A stretch of 64,000 bases of DNA from the NCBI RefSeq assembly GCF_001676785.2, contig NZ_CP015910.2:1054001-1118000 (forward strand), in the 5' to 3' direction. Source of the DNA: Brachyspira hyodysenteriae ATCC 27164 (GTDB lineage Bacteria; Spirochaetota; Brachyspiria; Brachyspirales; Brachyspiraceae). This document shows, piece by piece, positions 54,103-62,995 of the stretch; positions within the stretch are counted from its first letter, which is position 1; every line of letters starts with the position of its first letter. A program made the translations under genes and the position numbers. The notes beneath the pieces are model-generated. The model saw nothing but the letters and a program-made list of their open reading frames with translations. It searched no databases and was not told where the DNA came from.

Positions 54103-55413
54103 ATGGATAATATGAATGAAGCCTTAGACTATATATACTCATTTATGGGTAAAAAAACACTGCATAAAAATAGTTTTAATCATATAAACAATGTAAAAGG
54201 TATATTAAAAATTTTGGGATATAAACAGATTTTTAAAGTTATACATGTTACAGGAACAAAAGGAAAAGGATCTACTACATTAGTATTATCTAAAATGCTT
54301 TCATCTATAGGTTATAAGGCTGGAGCTTTCATATCCCCTCATATAATAAATGAAAGAGAAAGAATATCTATAAATGAAGAATGGATAAGTGAAGAAGATT
54401 TTATCAATATAACTAAAAAAATAAAGAATATTATAGATAATAATGAAATATATAGTAATACAACAGTATTTGAAATATTTACAATAATGGGTCTGTATTA
54501 CTTTTTTATAAAGGGTGTTGATTATGCATGTATTGAAGTTGGTATAGGAGGAAAATTGGATTGTACTAATATAGTAGAATCTTATATAAGCATTCTCACA
54601 TCAATATCTTATGATCATATGGAAATATTAGGATATACTATAGAAGAAATAACTACCCAAAAAGCAGGTATTATAAAACCTAATTCTGTTGTAATATCAG
54701 CATATCAGGAAAAAAATTCTATAAAGATAATAGAAGATATATCAAAAGAAAATAATAGCAAATTATATGTTTTTAAAAGAGATTTTGATGCAGAAATAAT
54801 ACTCAACAGCAATGAAAAATTAGAATTTAATTATTTGGAGAATGATAAAAAATATAATTTTTCAACTGTATTGCTTGGGGAACATCAGTCTGAAAATATA
54901 TCTCTAGCTTTTAAAGCATTAAATATACTTCTTAAAGCAGATAATAATCACACGGAAAAAAATATTAATAAGGCAGTAAAGTCTTTAAAAGATTTTAGTA
55001 TCAATGCAAGACTTACTTTTATGCATAAAAATCCTGATATAATAGTAGATGGTGCTCATAATTCAAAATCATTAGAAAGGATACTAAATACTATATATAA
55101 ATGGTATGATGATATTATAATATTGTTTGCTCCTTTGAGTCAAAAAGATATAAAAAATATGTCTGATGTATTAAAAAGACATGCTTCATTGATAATACTA
55201 AGTTCACCGGATAATATATCGTATAAAGAAACAGACAGCTATAAAACTTATCAGTATTTTAAAGATAATACTAATGTTAAGCATATACCAAATTTTCATG
55301 ATGCAGTTGAAAATTTAAAATCTATTAATAAAACCAATAAGCCAGTACTTGTAATAGGTTCACTATATGCTGCAAGTGAATTTATAAGTTTATATAAAAA
55401 TAGGGATATATAA
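54103..55413 (+). CDS. folC: folylpolyglutamate synthase / dihydrofolate synthase
   Basis: Mur-ligase-fold enzyme adding glutamate to folates. Seen: 436 residues; ATP-binding P-loop VTGTKGKGSTTLVL at about 47-60, SPHIINERERI, GIGGKLDCTN, TSISYDHMEILGYTIEEI, and the C-terminal DGAHNSKS. Stands alone, transcribed toward the outer-membrane protein genes. A hairpin overlaps its last codons. Confidence 0.93.
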   Translation: MDNMNEALDYIYSFMGKKTLHKNSFNHINNVKGILKILGYKQIFKVIHVTGTKGKGSTTLVLSKMLSSIGYKAGAFISPHIINERERISINEEWISEEDFINITKKIKNIIDNNEIYSNTTVFEIFTIMGLYYFFIKGVDYACIEVGIGGKLDCTNIVESYISILTSISYDHMEILGYTIEEITTQKAGIIKPNSVVISAYQEKNSIKIIEDISKENNSKLYVFKRDFDAEIILNSNEKLEFNYLENDKKYNFSTVLLGEHQSENISLAFKALNILLKADNNHTEKNINKAVKSLKDFSINARLTFMHKNPDIIVDGAHNSKSLERILNTIYKWYDDIIILFAPLSQKDIKNMSDVLKRHASLIILSSPDNISYKETDSYKTYQYFKDNTNVKHIPNFHDAVENLKSINKTNKPVLVIGSLYAASEFISLYKNRDI

Positions 55414-55424
55414 AAATATATCCC
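55403..55424 (-). terminator. terminator of the first OMP gene, overlapping the folC 3' end
   Basis: GGGATATA (55403-55410)/TATATCCC (55417-55424); on the minus strand TTTTT follows. An equivalent hairpin lies after the duplicate gene. Confidence 0.6.
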
Positions 55425-55461
55425 CAATATGTTATAAAACTTTTTCTATTATGATGATTTC

Positions 55462-56166
55462 TTAATATAAATATCTTTCTTCTTCTTCGTCTTCTTCTTC
55501 TCCGAATTTGTATATGTCTAAATGAATACCTAGCTGAACACCTATATCAACAGATCCTAATTTTCCAGGATAACTGTATCCTTCACCTAATGAAGCTAAA
55601 TTATCTTTTATTTGATAATATGGTATATCAAAATTAACATATAAAGATAAACTTACAAGGAATAAATCTATACCAGTATAAAGTCTTACATAAGGTATAA
55701 CAGTATTATTAAATCTAGCCGAGAAATTACCTGCGCTTAATGCTATGTTATTATTACCTTCCCAATATTTACCAGTGAAAGGAATTTTAACGCCTCCTCC
55801 TATACCTAATACAAATAGCATAGGGTTCCATCTGAAATTAATACCTGTCATAACAGTATCAAATTCATGTGTAAAGTTTTTTGAATCAGTTTGAAATTTA
55901 AATGTATCTCTATACCAACCAACATCTATACCTATAGATACATTATTAAGTTTATTTACATTAAAAGTAACTCTAGGGTTAAATATAACACCTACTTCAA
56001 ATGATGTTTGAGGACTTATTGATGCAGTAGGATTTAAATTGTCTGTTTGATATAGGCTAGGAATACTTCCTCCTAATGGGATATAAAGTCCTACACCTAA
56101 AGCATGAGAGTAGGCTAATGCCGACACCATAGTAAATAAGCTGATAAGTATAATAATTTTTTTCAT
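55462..56166 (-). CDS. outer-membrane beta-barrel protein, tandem paralogue A
   Basis: Signal peptide (MKKIIILISLFTMVSALAYS) followed by about 210 residues of alternating short beta-strands and turns: a small barrel. No domain name is recognised with certainty; Brachyspira surface proteins are a reasonable guess. Ends with an acidic EEEDEEEERYLY tail missing in its neighbour. It is highly similar to the protein at 56545 over the rest, differing mainly in loop segments (NPTASISPQTS vs NPNLSLSPKSS, PYYQIK vs NMQIK). AAGGAG before the ATG. Antigenic variation by recombination between the copies is possible (inference). Confidence 0.75.
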   Translation of the reverse strand: MKKIIILISLFTMVSALAYSHALGVGLYIPLGGSIPSLYQTDNLNPTASISPQTSFEVGVIFNPRVTFNVNKLNNVSIGIDVGWYRDTFKFQTDSKNFTHEFDTVMTGINFRWNPMLFVLGIGGGVKIPFTGKYWEGNNNIALSAGNFSARFNNTVIPYVRLYTGIDLFLVSLSLYVNFDIPYYQIKDNLASLGEGYSYPGKLGSVDIGVQLGIHLDIYKFGEEEDEEEERYLY

Positions 56167-56544
56167 ATTTTTCTCCTTAAAACTATTATGATATATATGA
56201 TAGCAATATGAAATAATTTATAATATTTATTTTGCATTGAAGAATATAATAAAAGAATAAACGAATGTTTAAAATTTGAAAAGCTAAACAGGTAATTTTT
56301 GAAATATAAATTTAAATACTGCATAAATTAATTCCATAAAACTCCATAAACCTATTTTTAATGTAAATGTTTTTTATATAAAAGTCAATATGAAAATATG
56401 ATATTTTACAATACTGTACCTTAGTATTCTTTTATCAAATTATAGTTATTTTATCAGTTTATATATAAATTAGGGATATATATAAATATATCCCCACTTG
56501 TTACAAAACTTTTTTATTATACTTATTCTTTAAGAGAATTCTGA
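56167..56544. repeat. 378-bp spacer between the OMP paralogues, part of the duplication
   Basis: Matches the region upstream of paralogue B (57223-57460) over most of its length, including TAAACGAATGTTTA (56258-56271) against TAAACGAACGTTTA (57317-57330), and a TTGACT promoter box just upstream of a poly-A stretch in both. It ends with the paralogue B terminator hairpin (56473-56494). It supplies a long conserved leader for paralogue A. Confidence 0.65.
56473..56494 (-). terminator. hairpin after the second OMP gene
   Basis: GGGATATA (56473-56480)/TATATCCC (56487-56494), the counterpart of 55403-55424; T-run on the minus strand is weaker. Confidence 0.5.
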
Positions 56545-57222
56545 TTATTCATTTTCTCCAAATTTGAATATATCGAGATGTAAACCTATCTGAACACCTA
56601 TATCAACAGATCCTAATTTTCCAGGATAACTGTATCCTTCACCTAATGAAGCTAAATTATCTTTTATTTGCATGTTTGGTATATCAAAATTAACATATAA
56701 TGCTAAACTTATAAGAGATACATCTATACCTGTATAAAGTCTTATATAAGGTATAACAGTATTATTAAATCTAGCCGAGAAATTACCTGCACTCAATGCT
56801 ATATTATTATTTCCTTCCCAATATTTACCTGTGAAAGGAAATTTAACACCACCTCCTATACCTAATACAAATAGAGAAGGACTCCATCTAAAATTAATAC
56901 CTGTCATAACAGTATCAAATTCATGTGTGAAGTTTTTAGAACTTGTTTGGAATTTAAATGTGTCTCTATACCAGCCAACATCTACACCTATAGATATATC
57001 ATTATATTTATCTATATTAAGTGTAACTCTAGGGTTAAATATAACACCTACTTCAAATGATGATTTTGGACTTAATGATAAATTAGGATTTAAATTGTCG
57101 GTTTGATATAGGCTAGGAATACTTCCTCCTAATGGGATATAAAGTCCCACACCTAAAGAGTGAGAGTAGGCTAATGCCGTTGTAATCAGAAATAAACTGA
57201 TTAGTATAATACTTTTTTTCAT
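56545..57222 (-). CDS. outer-membrane beta-barrel protein, tandem paralogue B
   Basis: Signal peptide MKKSIILISLFLITTALAYS, then a barrel-like domain of about 205 residues; ends KFGENE without the long acidic tail. Shares long identical stretches with paralogue A (for example SLGVGLYIPLGGSIPSLYQT-type start, SAGNFSARFNNTVIPY, IKDNLASLGEGYSYPGKLGS). AAGGAG ribosome site. The duplication unit includes leader, gene and terminator, about 1.05 kb, and begins just beyond the kdtA stop. Confidence 0.75.
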   Translation of the reverse strand: MKKSIILISLFLITTALAYSHSLGVGLYIPLGGSIPSLYQTDNLNPNLSLSPKSSFEVGVIFNPRVTLNIDKYNDISIGVDVGWYRDTFKFQTSSKNFTHEFDTVMTGINFRWSPSLFVLGIGGGVKFPFTGKYWEGNNNIALSAGNFSARFNNTVIPYIRLYTGIDVSLISLALYVNFDIPNMQIKDNLASLGEGYSYPGKLGSVDIGVQIGLHLDIFKFGENE

Positions 57223-57466
57223 ATTTTCTCCTTAAAACGAATAAAAATGTTTAGGGATATGATAGAAACATGAAATAATTTAGAATATTCTCTTTAGATA
57301 AAAAATTGTGAAAGAATAAACGAACGTTTAACATTTGAGAACACAAACGTAGAATTTTTAAATATAGAAATTTAAATATTGCATAAATTAATTCCATAAA
57401 ACTTTCATAAACCTATTATTAATGTAAATGTTTTTTATATAAAAGTCAATATGAAACTATATAATG

Positions 57467-58729
57467 CTATAGTATACCTTGGTATTTGTTGATAATATCT
57501 ATGGTTTTTTTGGAAGCACCGTTATTTTGTATGAGTAAATTATATGCTTTATCTGCTAAACTATTTCTAAGCTCTTCATTTTGATATGCTTCTTTTATTG
57601 TATCAGCTAATTTTTCTTTATCATCGCATGTGAGTACAGCTTCTTTCATATACTCATATATTTCAATAAAATTATACATATACTTTCCAACTATAACAGG
57701 CTTTTTAAAATAAATAGCTTCTAATATATTATGTCCGCCCATAGTTCCCATAAAAGTACCGCCCATTATAACTAAGTCAGAAAGTTTATACCAATTTAAT
57801 AATTCACCTATTGTATTAATAATTATTCCGTCTTCAGATGTTTTATCATAATCTGTATAAAGAGGCATCTCATAACCTAATTTGTTAGCTAGTTTCTGTA
57901 TATCTTCTCCTCTATTTATATCTCTAGGTACTATAACCACATATACTTTATCTTTAATTCCTAGATCATTTATAGCTTTTAATATAAGCTCTTCCTCGCC
58001 TGCATGTGTACTTCCTGCTGTTATAACAAATTTATTTACAGGTATCATATTTTCTAAATCATCTATCTTTTTTTCATCTATATAATAATTTATATCATAT
58101 TTCAAATTTCCTGTAACAGTTATAAGAGATTCCGGCATTCCTATATATATCATATTTTCTTTATCAACATTGCTTTGAGCTAATATTTTTGTATACATAT
58201 TGAAATAAGGCTTAAAGAAGAATTTAAAATTTTTGTATCCTTTTATTTCTTTTTTACCTATTCTTCCATTAATCATATATAGAGGTATAAGTTTTTTATG
58301 AAGCGAATATATAAGAGTAGGCCATATTTCTATTTCTGCTATCATTACATATTCAGGTGAAATTAAATTTATAAGCTTATTAATCATATGAGGATAATCT
58401 AAAGTAAGATAGAATAGTTCTACTTTATCTCCGTAATTCTTTTTAGCTATATCATATCCACCTACTGTAGTAGTTGATAAATAAATTGTGTAGCCTTTTT
58501 CTATTAAAGTAAATACTATTTCTCTAACTGCTACTATTTCACCTACACTTACAGCATGTATCCATACAGCATTTTTATTATTTTCTTTAGGATATATAAA
58601 ACCTAATCTTGATAAAGCACCTTTTCTAATGGATTTATTAAATATCATCATAATGGAAAAAACTATAAATATTACAGGATAAAAAACATATCCGAATATC
58701 GTATATACAGACATCAAAAATTTCTGCAT
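57467..58729 (-). CDS. kdtA: 3-deoxy-D-manno-octulosonic acid transferase
   Basis: Adds Kdo to lipid A precursors at the inner membrane. Seen: 420 residues; N-terminal membrane anchor (VYTIFGYVFYPVIFIVFSIMMIF), WIHAVSVGEIVAVREI, LSTTTVGGYDIAKKNYG, MIAEIEIWPTLI with the catalytic Glu, VTAGSTHAGEEELI-type glycine loop, and MGGTFMGTMGGHNILEAIYFKKPVIVGKYMYNF for CMP-Kdo binding. AGAGGAAATAAATA precedes the ATG. Last gene of the tetR-comEC operon. Shows that a Kdo-containing lipo-oligosaccharide is made. Confidence 0.93.
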   Translation of the reverse strand: MQKFLMSVYTIFGYVFYPVIFIVFSIMMIFNKSIRKGALSRLGFIYPKENNKNAVWIHAVSVGEIVAVREIVFTLIEKGYTIYLSTTTVGGYDIAKKNYGDKVELFYLTLDYPHMINKLINLISPEYVMIAEIEIWPTLIYSLHKKLIPLYMINGRIGKKEIKGYKNFKFFFKPYFNMYTKILAQSNVDKENMIYIGMPESLITVTGNLKYDINYYIDEKKIDDLENMIPVNKFVITAGSTHAGEEELILKAINDLGIKDKVYVVIVPRDINRGEDIQKLANKLGYEMPLYTDYDKTSEDGIIINTIGELLNWYKLSDLVIMGGTFMGTMGGHNILEAIYFKKPVIVGKYMYNFIEIYEYMKEAVLTCDDKEKLADTIKEAYQNEELRNSLADKAYNLLIQNNGASKKTIDIINKYQGIL

Positions 58730-58746
58730 TATTTATTTCCTCTAAA

Positions 58747-59031
58747 TTATAAAATAGCTGCTATAGTCATTATAATAATAATTAAATATACAATAAAAGA
58801 AATTCCAGCCTTTACTAAAGCATGATGTTTTCTTGTTCCCCATTCACATTTGAAATACACTATTGTAAATGCAATAAATAATAATATTTCAATAGCATTC
58901 ACCGTAATAAAAATAGCTTCATATATACCTGTTTTTATATTATTATGCTCTATTATATAGAAAGCTGCTATGGGGAAAAGCATAAATATAGAAGCATTAA
59001 CTATTCTATGTATTAAAATATATTTATTCAT
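58747..59031 (-). CDS. small integral membrane protein
   Basis: Unrecognised; 94 residues with three hydrophobic helices (about 8-26, 40-58, 72-92) and the charged loop KCEWGTRKHHALVKAG. It lies 17 bp before kdtA and 62 bp after comEC, all on the minus strand, so it is probably cotranscribed with them. No catalytic motif. Confidence 0.7.
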   Translation of the reverse strand: MNKYILIHRIVNASIFMLFPIAAFYIIEHNNIKTGIYEAIFITVNAIEILLFIAFTIVYFKCEWGTRKHHALVKAGISFIVYLIIIIMTIAAIL

Positions 59032-59093
59032 GACTTAGATTATACTAAAATATATATAATTGTCAAAGTAAATTTTTAGTTTTATATTAATTT

Positions 59094-60728
59094 TTAAATT
59101 CTTGTTAAATCTTTTGTTAATAAAGTATTTGATTTATTAATTTTTATTCTTATTATGATTCCTATAAACACTATTATAAACGTTATAAATACTGCAAAAT
59201 ATAAGTTAAAATTTAATTCATATTTAAGAAAATTAATACTGCTGAATTTATTTGACAAATTTATTAAAAGTTCTGAGAAAAATTCGGCTGATGCTGATGG
59301 AAAAATTGATAATGGTTCATATATTTGATATGTTATTATTGTTATTAGAGATGATGATAGTATCATAAAAGATAGAGGTACAGCAAATATATTGGATATT
59401 ATAGAAGTGATATTTATTATATGAAAATGATATACGCTTAATGGAAAAACAGTTATAAGTGCAAATATATTTATTGATAAAAATGCCAATAGTTTTATAG
59501 AAATATTTTTTACTAAGTTTGTAATTTTATTATTTGTATTTATTTTTATTATATTTTTTATTATATAGAAATTGAATATAGGATAATAAATAATTATTCC
59601 TAAAGTTGCTAAAAATGAAAATTGAAAACTTATATCTTTAATTGAATTTGGATTTAACAGTAATATAATTAATCCTGATAGAAATAATGCATTTATAGCA
59701 TTTCTGTTTCTGTCAAAATAATATGATATAAGAAGACAAAATGCCATTATACTTGCTCTTATTATAGAAACTGAAAATAATGTCATAGGAGGATATATAA
59801 TTATTGTAATTATTGTAGATATTAATATTCTGTTATAAAAGTTTATAGGAAAGAACGATAGTATTAAAAATAAAATTGAAAGTATCATTGAAATATGAAG
59901 TCCTGATATAGAAAGTATATGGGATATTCCAGCATCTATAAAGTATTGTCTTATATGATATGGTATTATATTTTTATCGCCTATCATTATTCCTTGTGCT
60001 ATAGAGTAGGGTATAGCTTCCATATTTGAGCCTAATGATTTTTTTATTATGTTTCTTATTTTTATAGAATGGGCATTTATATAATTAATAATAGAAAATC
60101 CGTTTTTTTGAATTACAAAATTATTATATCTGTATATGCTTGCTGCGCCGTAAAGCATTCTGTCTGATAAAACTTCTATTATTATTTTAGAATTATAAAT
60201 GTCATCGTTAGTTAATATATTTTTGTATAAATTTATTTTTGATGATACTGTTATTTCATCATTAATAAATAATGTTTTTGATGAATCATTATATAGTCTT
60301 ATATTTCCTGCATAATTATACCAATTAGTGCCGTCATAAACTTTATCTACATAAGCAATATATCTTTCTCTGAAACCTATAACTCCATCATATGATAATA
60401 TTTTTGCATTGTATGCTTCTATTGGTTTGTCAAAATTACTAAGCGGATTTTTTAATATATCATAATACCTTATAATTGTATAACTGTATCCAATGAATGA
60501 ACATGAAAATATTAGCATTATTATAGAAATATTTAATTTATTTTTTAATGCTAATATTATTGATAAAACTATAAGTACTAAAGAAATTATAATTGAAATA
60601 TAAAGAAAGTTATTAGTTTTGAATGCTAAAGCTATGCCAATTGAAAATGATAATGTAATGTATATTATATATGTAAGCGGATATAGAAAAAAAATGTTAT
60701 TATTTTTAATTTCTTTTAACGATTCCAT
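59094..60728 (-). CDS. comEC: ComEC/Rec2-family competence membrane protein
   Basis: Channel for transformation DNA in competent bacteria. Seen: 544 residues, about ten hydrophobic segments. N-terminal extracytoplasmic OB-like region (NAKILSYDGVIGFRERYIAYVDKVYDG), then the competence core IAQGIMIGDKNIIPYHIRQYFIDAGISHILSISGLHISMI and FQFSFLATLGIIIYY. The C-terminal metallo-beta-lactamase domain of long ComEC forms is absent. Its start overlaps the tetR 3' end by 23 bp. Competence has not been shown here; other com genes are not in the window. Confidence 0.88.
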   Translation of the reverse strand: MESLKEIKNNNIFFLYPLTYIIYITLSFSIGIALAFKTNNFLYISIIISLVLIVLSIILALKNKLNISIIMLIFSCSFIGYSYTIIRYYDILKNPLSNFDKPIEAYNAKILSYDGVIGFRERYIAYVDKVYDGTNWYNYAGNIRLYNDSSKTLFINDEITVSSKINLYKNILTNDDIYNSKIIIEVLSDRMLYGAASIYRYNNFVIQKNGFSIINYINAHSIKIRNIIKKSLGSNMEAIPYSIAQGIMIGDKNIIPYHIRQYFIDAGISHILSISGLHISMILSILFLILSFFPINFYNRILISTIITIIIYPPMTLFSVSIIRASIMAFCLLISYYFDRNRNAINALFLSGLIILLLNPNSIKDISFQFSFLATLGIIIYYPIFNFYIIKNIIKINTNNKITNLVKNISIKLLAFLSINIFALITVFPLSVYHFHIINITSIISNIFAVPLSFMILSSSLITIITYQIYEPLSIFPSASAEFFSELLINLSNKFSSINFLKYELNFNLYFAVFITFIIVFIGIIIRIKINKSNTLLTKDLTRI

Positions 60729-61275
60729 AGAAAATAATATTTATAATAGTATCCAAATCTTTTTCATAAACCTCTGAATTTTTATTTTTAGCCCATTCCA
60801 ATTCAAAACCCTTTATTATGGCAAGAATAGCTTCAGTGGCAAGTCTTAAATCTATATTGAATAGCCCTTTTTTAACTCCGCTTCTTAATATCATTTTTAT
60901 TGTATTATATTCTTCTTTATGATATTGTGCCCTCATATGTTCTATAAGAGTGAAGTCTTCAAATATTTCACTATGAAGTGCTTCATAAAGATTTGCAAGT
61001 TTTATATAACCTTTCTGTCTTGTAAGAATATATGCTCTTAATTTAGTTTCTGCTGTATCTTCTTTTTTTATCGCTTCATATAACTCTTTTTTTAGATCAT
61101 TAGCTTCATTTTCTGCTATGGCAAAAAATATTTCTTCTTTACTATTGAAATAATGATAAATGCTGCTTTTTGATTTATGTACCATCAATGCTATATCACT
61201 CATAGATGCTTTTTTGAATCCGTACTTTTTAAATAGTCTTTTTCCAGCATTTACTATCTGTTCCCGAGGAGTCAT
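60706..61275 (-). CDS. TetR/AcrR-family regulator
   Basis: Seen: 189 residues; N-terminal helix-turn-helix REQIVNAGKRLFKKYGFKKASMSDIALMVHKSKSSIYHYFNSKEEIFFAIAENE, and an all-helical ligand domain with no recognisable inducer. AAAGG before the ATG. It is the first gene of an operon that continues with comEC (overlapping), the small membrane protein and kdtA, so it may autoregulate all of them. Confidence 0.9.
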   Translation of the reverse strand: MTPREQIVNAGKRLFKKYGFKKASMSDIALMVHKSKSSIYHYFNSKEEIFFAIAENEANDLKKELYEAIKKEDTAETKLRAYILTRQKGYIKLANLYEALHSEIFEDFTLIEHMRAQYHKEEYNTIKMILRSGVKKGLFNIDLRLATEAILAIIKGFELEWAKNKNSEVYEKDLDTIINIIFYGIVKRN

Positions 61276-61305
61276 TATGCCAACCTTTAACCCATATTTA
61301 ATTAT

Positions 61306-61333
61306 ATTATATACTCTATTTTTTATTTGTCAA
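61306..61333 (-). promoter_or_regulatory. promoter of the tetR-comEC-kdtA operon
   Basis: Minus strand TTGACA (61333-61328), 16-nt spacer, TATAAT (61311-61306), about 30 nt before the tetR start. Confidence 0.7.
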
Positions 61334-61513
61334 AGTTTATTAAAAATTAAAGAACATTAATAGTATGTATATATGAAAAATATTTGTGATTATAGTATTT
61401 TATTAAATAAATTTTTATTATAAAATGTTATATTATTAATATTATAATTAAGTATTTTTTTAATTATATAAATTAATATTGCTGTATAAATCTTTTTATG
61501 TTAATATAAAAAT

Positions 61514-62449
61514 ATGTGTAACAAGTTTGATACAAATATGTTTGATGATATTGATGTTTTAAAAGAACTTGCAAAGACTTGGCATGCTTATTATAATTTT
61601 AGAATGTCTTGTATTTCACTGAAAAATTCAGAGTATCTTTTAAGTATATTATCATTGATATTAAATCCTGCCAATCATTATGAATATAAGGATATAGGTA
61701 TGATATCATATGGTATTTTAGAGGAATATCATTCTAAACATAAAGAATTTAGTATATTAAAAGAATTTTTAAACTCTGATTATAATTCTGCAGTTCTATC
61801 AAAGATAGTAAGTTTATTGGAAGGAAATGATATTATTATTGATAAAACTTATGATGAAGATATTAATTATATAGATGGTTTAGATTTAGATCCTATTTTA
61901 AAATTATTAGTTTATCAAAAAATATCTTATGAATATGTTAAAGATTATCATAGCAGTTTTATAATATGCCGTGTTATATTTAATATATATTCATATAAAT
62001 TAAAATTGTTGGATACTCCAATATTGTATCCATATCAATTTTTTGAAGCTAGTATGAATAGCACATCAGATAAAGAATCTATAATAAGATATTTAAAGTT
62101 TTTAAGAGGAATATGTTTATATGCGGTAGATACTATTAGTTTTGTTCATAAGAATTTATTAGTATTAAAAAATAAATTACTGCTTAATAAAAATTTTAAG
62201 AAATTAACAGATTCTAATGTATTTTCTATTATATTTATTACTCCTTATGTAAGGATAGTTGATTTAATGGAGATGTTTGGATGGAAAAGAGATAAAGCTG
62301 CTAGATTATTATCAAAGTTAAGGGAAGAAGGATTATTTAGCGAAACTAAAGTAAAAAAAGAGAAAATATTTGTAAATAAATATATAATAGGGTTATTTGA
62401 GTCAGGAGAAAATGAAAAACCAGAAGAGTTTTTGGATAAGTTTATATAA
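61514..62449 (+). CDS. degenerate Fic-like protein with C-terminal winged helix
   Basis: Seen: 311 residues, all-helical. The last 90 residues (FSIIFITPYVRIVDLMEMFGWKRDKAARLLSKLREEGLF) look like the winged-helix tail of class II/III Fic proteins, preceded by a Fic-like YHSSFIICRVIFNIYSYKLKLLDTPILYPYQFF. The catalytic HPFxxGNGR motif is not there; the aligned stretch lacks the His and Gly-Asn. It may be an inactive Fic-derived regulator or unrelated. No ribosome site evident. A tRNA promoter begins within a few bases of its stop. Confidence 0.45.
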   Translation: MCNKFDTNMFDDIDVLKELAKTWHAYYNFRMSCISLKNSEYLLSILSLILNPANHYEYKDIGMISYGILEEYHSKHKEFSILKEFLNSDYNSAVLSKIVSLLEGNDIIIDKTYDEDINYIDGLDLDPILKLLVYQKISYEYVKDYHSSFIICRVIFNIYSYKLKLLDTPILYPYQFFEASMNSTSDKESIIRYLKFLRGICLYAVDTISFVHKNLLVLKNKLLLNKNFKKLTDSNVFSIIFITPYVRIVDLMEMFGWKRDKAARLLSKLREEGLFSETKVKKEKIFVNKYIIGLFESGENEKPEEFLDKFI

Positions 62450-62455
62450 AAGTGC

Positions 62456-62483
62456 TTGACATTTTTCTAAAAACATGTAAAAT
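62456..62483 (+). promoter_or_regulatory. promoter of the tRNA-fMet / tRNA / rpsU unit
   Basis: TTGACA (62456-62461), 16-nt spacer, TAAAAT (62478-62483); RNA would start about 20 nt before the first tRNA. Confidence 0.75.
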
Positions 62484-62508
62484 GCTTTAATATTTAATAA
62501 TTAGACAT

Positions 62509-62581
62509 CGCGGGGTGGAGCAGTTGGTAGCTCGTTGGGCTCATAACCCAAAGGCCGTAGGTTCAAGTCCTGCCCCCGCTA
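62509..62581 (+). tRNA. tRNA-Met, initiator (anticodon CAT)
   Basis: Full cloverleaf: acceptor CGCGGGG/CCCCGC, D stem GAGC/GCTC, anticodon stem with three consecutive G-C pairs (GGGCTCATAACCC), T loop GTTCAAG. The unpaired C1 (opposite U72) and the GGG/CCC anticodon stem are initiator hallmarks. Anticodon 62542-62544. CCA is not encoded. Confidence 0.95.
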
Positions 62582-62610
62582 ATAGCCAATAATAAAGGCT
62601 TATTTATTCT

Positions 62611-62684
62611 GGCGGCGTGGCTCAGGTGGTTAGAGCATGCGGCTCATATCCGCAGTGTCAGGGGTTCAAGTCCCTTCGCCGCTA
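62611..62684 (+). tRNA. tRNA with CAT anticodon (elongator Met or Ile2)
   Basis: Cloverleaf with acceptor GGCGGCG/CGCCGCU (G1-U72 wobble), D stem GCTC/GAGC, anticodon stem TGCGG/CCGCA and loop CTCATAT, T loop GGTTCAAGT. CAT can belong to elongator Met or to the lysidine-modified Ile tRNA; sequence alone does not separate them. CCA not encoded. It lies 29 nt after the initiator tRNA and 29 nt before rpsU. Confidence 0.9.
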
Positions 62685-62713
62685 ATAATTTTATAAAAAG
62701 GCAGGTGAGTGAA

Positions 62714-62923
62714 TTGGTAAGAGTATTCGCTAATGAAGGCGAACCAGTAGAAAGCGTTATTAAAAGATTCCGCAGAGCTTGTGAAAATGAAGGCATCTTA
62801 CAGGATCTTAAAGAAAAACAATTCTATAAAAAACCTTCTCTTGAGAAAAAACTTCAAAGAGAAAAAGCTCTTAAGAGAATGAAGAGAAAAATCAAAAAAG
62901 AACGCAGACTTGGTTTGTTATGA
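62714..62923 (+). CDS. rpsU: 30S ribosomal protein S21
   Basis: Small basic ribosomal protein. Seen: about 69 residues: VRVFANEGEPVESVIKRFRRACENEGILQDLKEKQFYKKPSLEKKLQREKALKRMKRKIKKE matches S21 throughout. Start choice: TTG at 62714 has AGGTGA five bases upstream and gives the usual short N-terminus; a GTG at 62705 is the alternative (three residues longer). Downstream of two tRNA genes and followed by a strong terminator. Confidence 0.9.
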   Translation: MVRVFANEGEPVESVIKRFRRACENEGILQDLKEKQFYKKPSLEKKLQREKALKRMKRKIKKERRLGLL

Positions 62924-62942
62924 TTAATCTGTTTTTTTATTC

Positions 62943-62975
62943 AAAGCATTGATATTATGTATCAATGCTTTTTTT
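62943..62975 (+). terminator. terminator after rpsU
   Basis: Perfect 12-bp stem AAAGCATTGATA/TATCAATGCTTT with a 5-nt loop, then TTTT. Confidence 0.9.
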
Positions 62976-62995
62976 AATCTAATTAACATACACAC

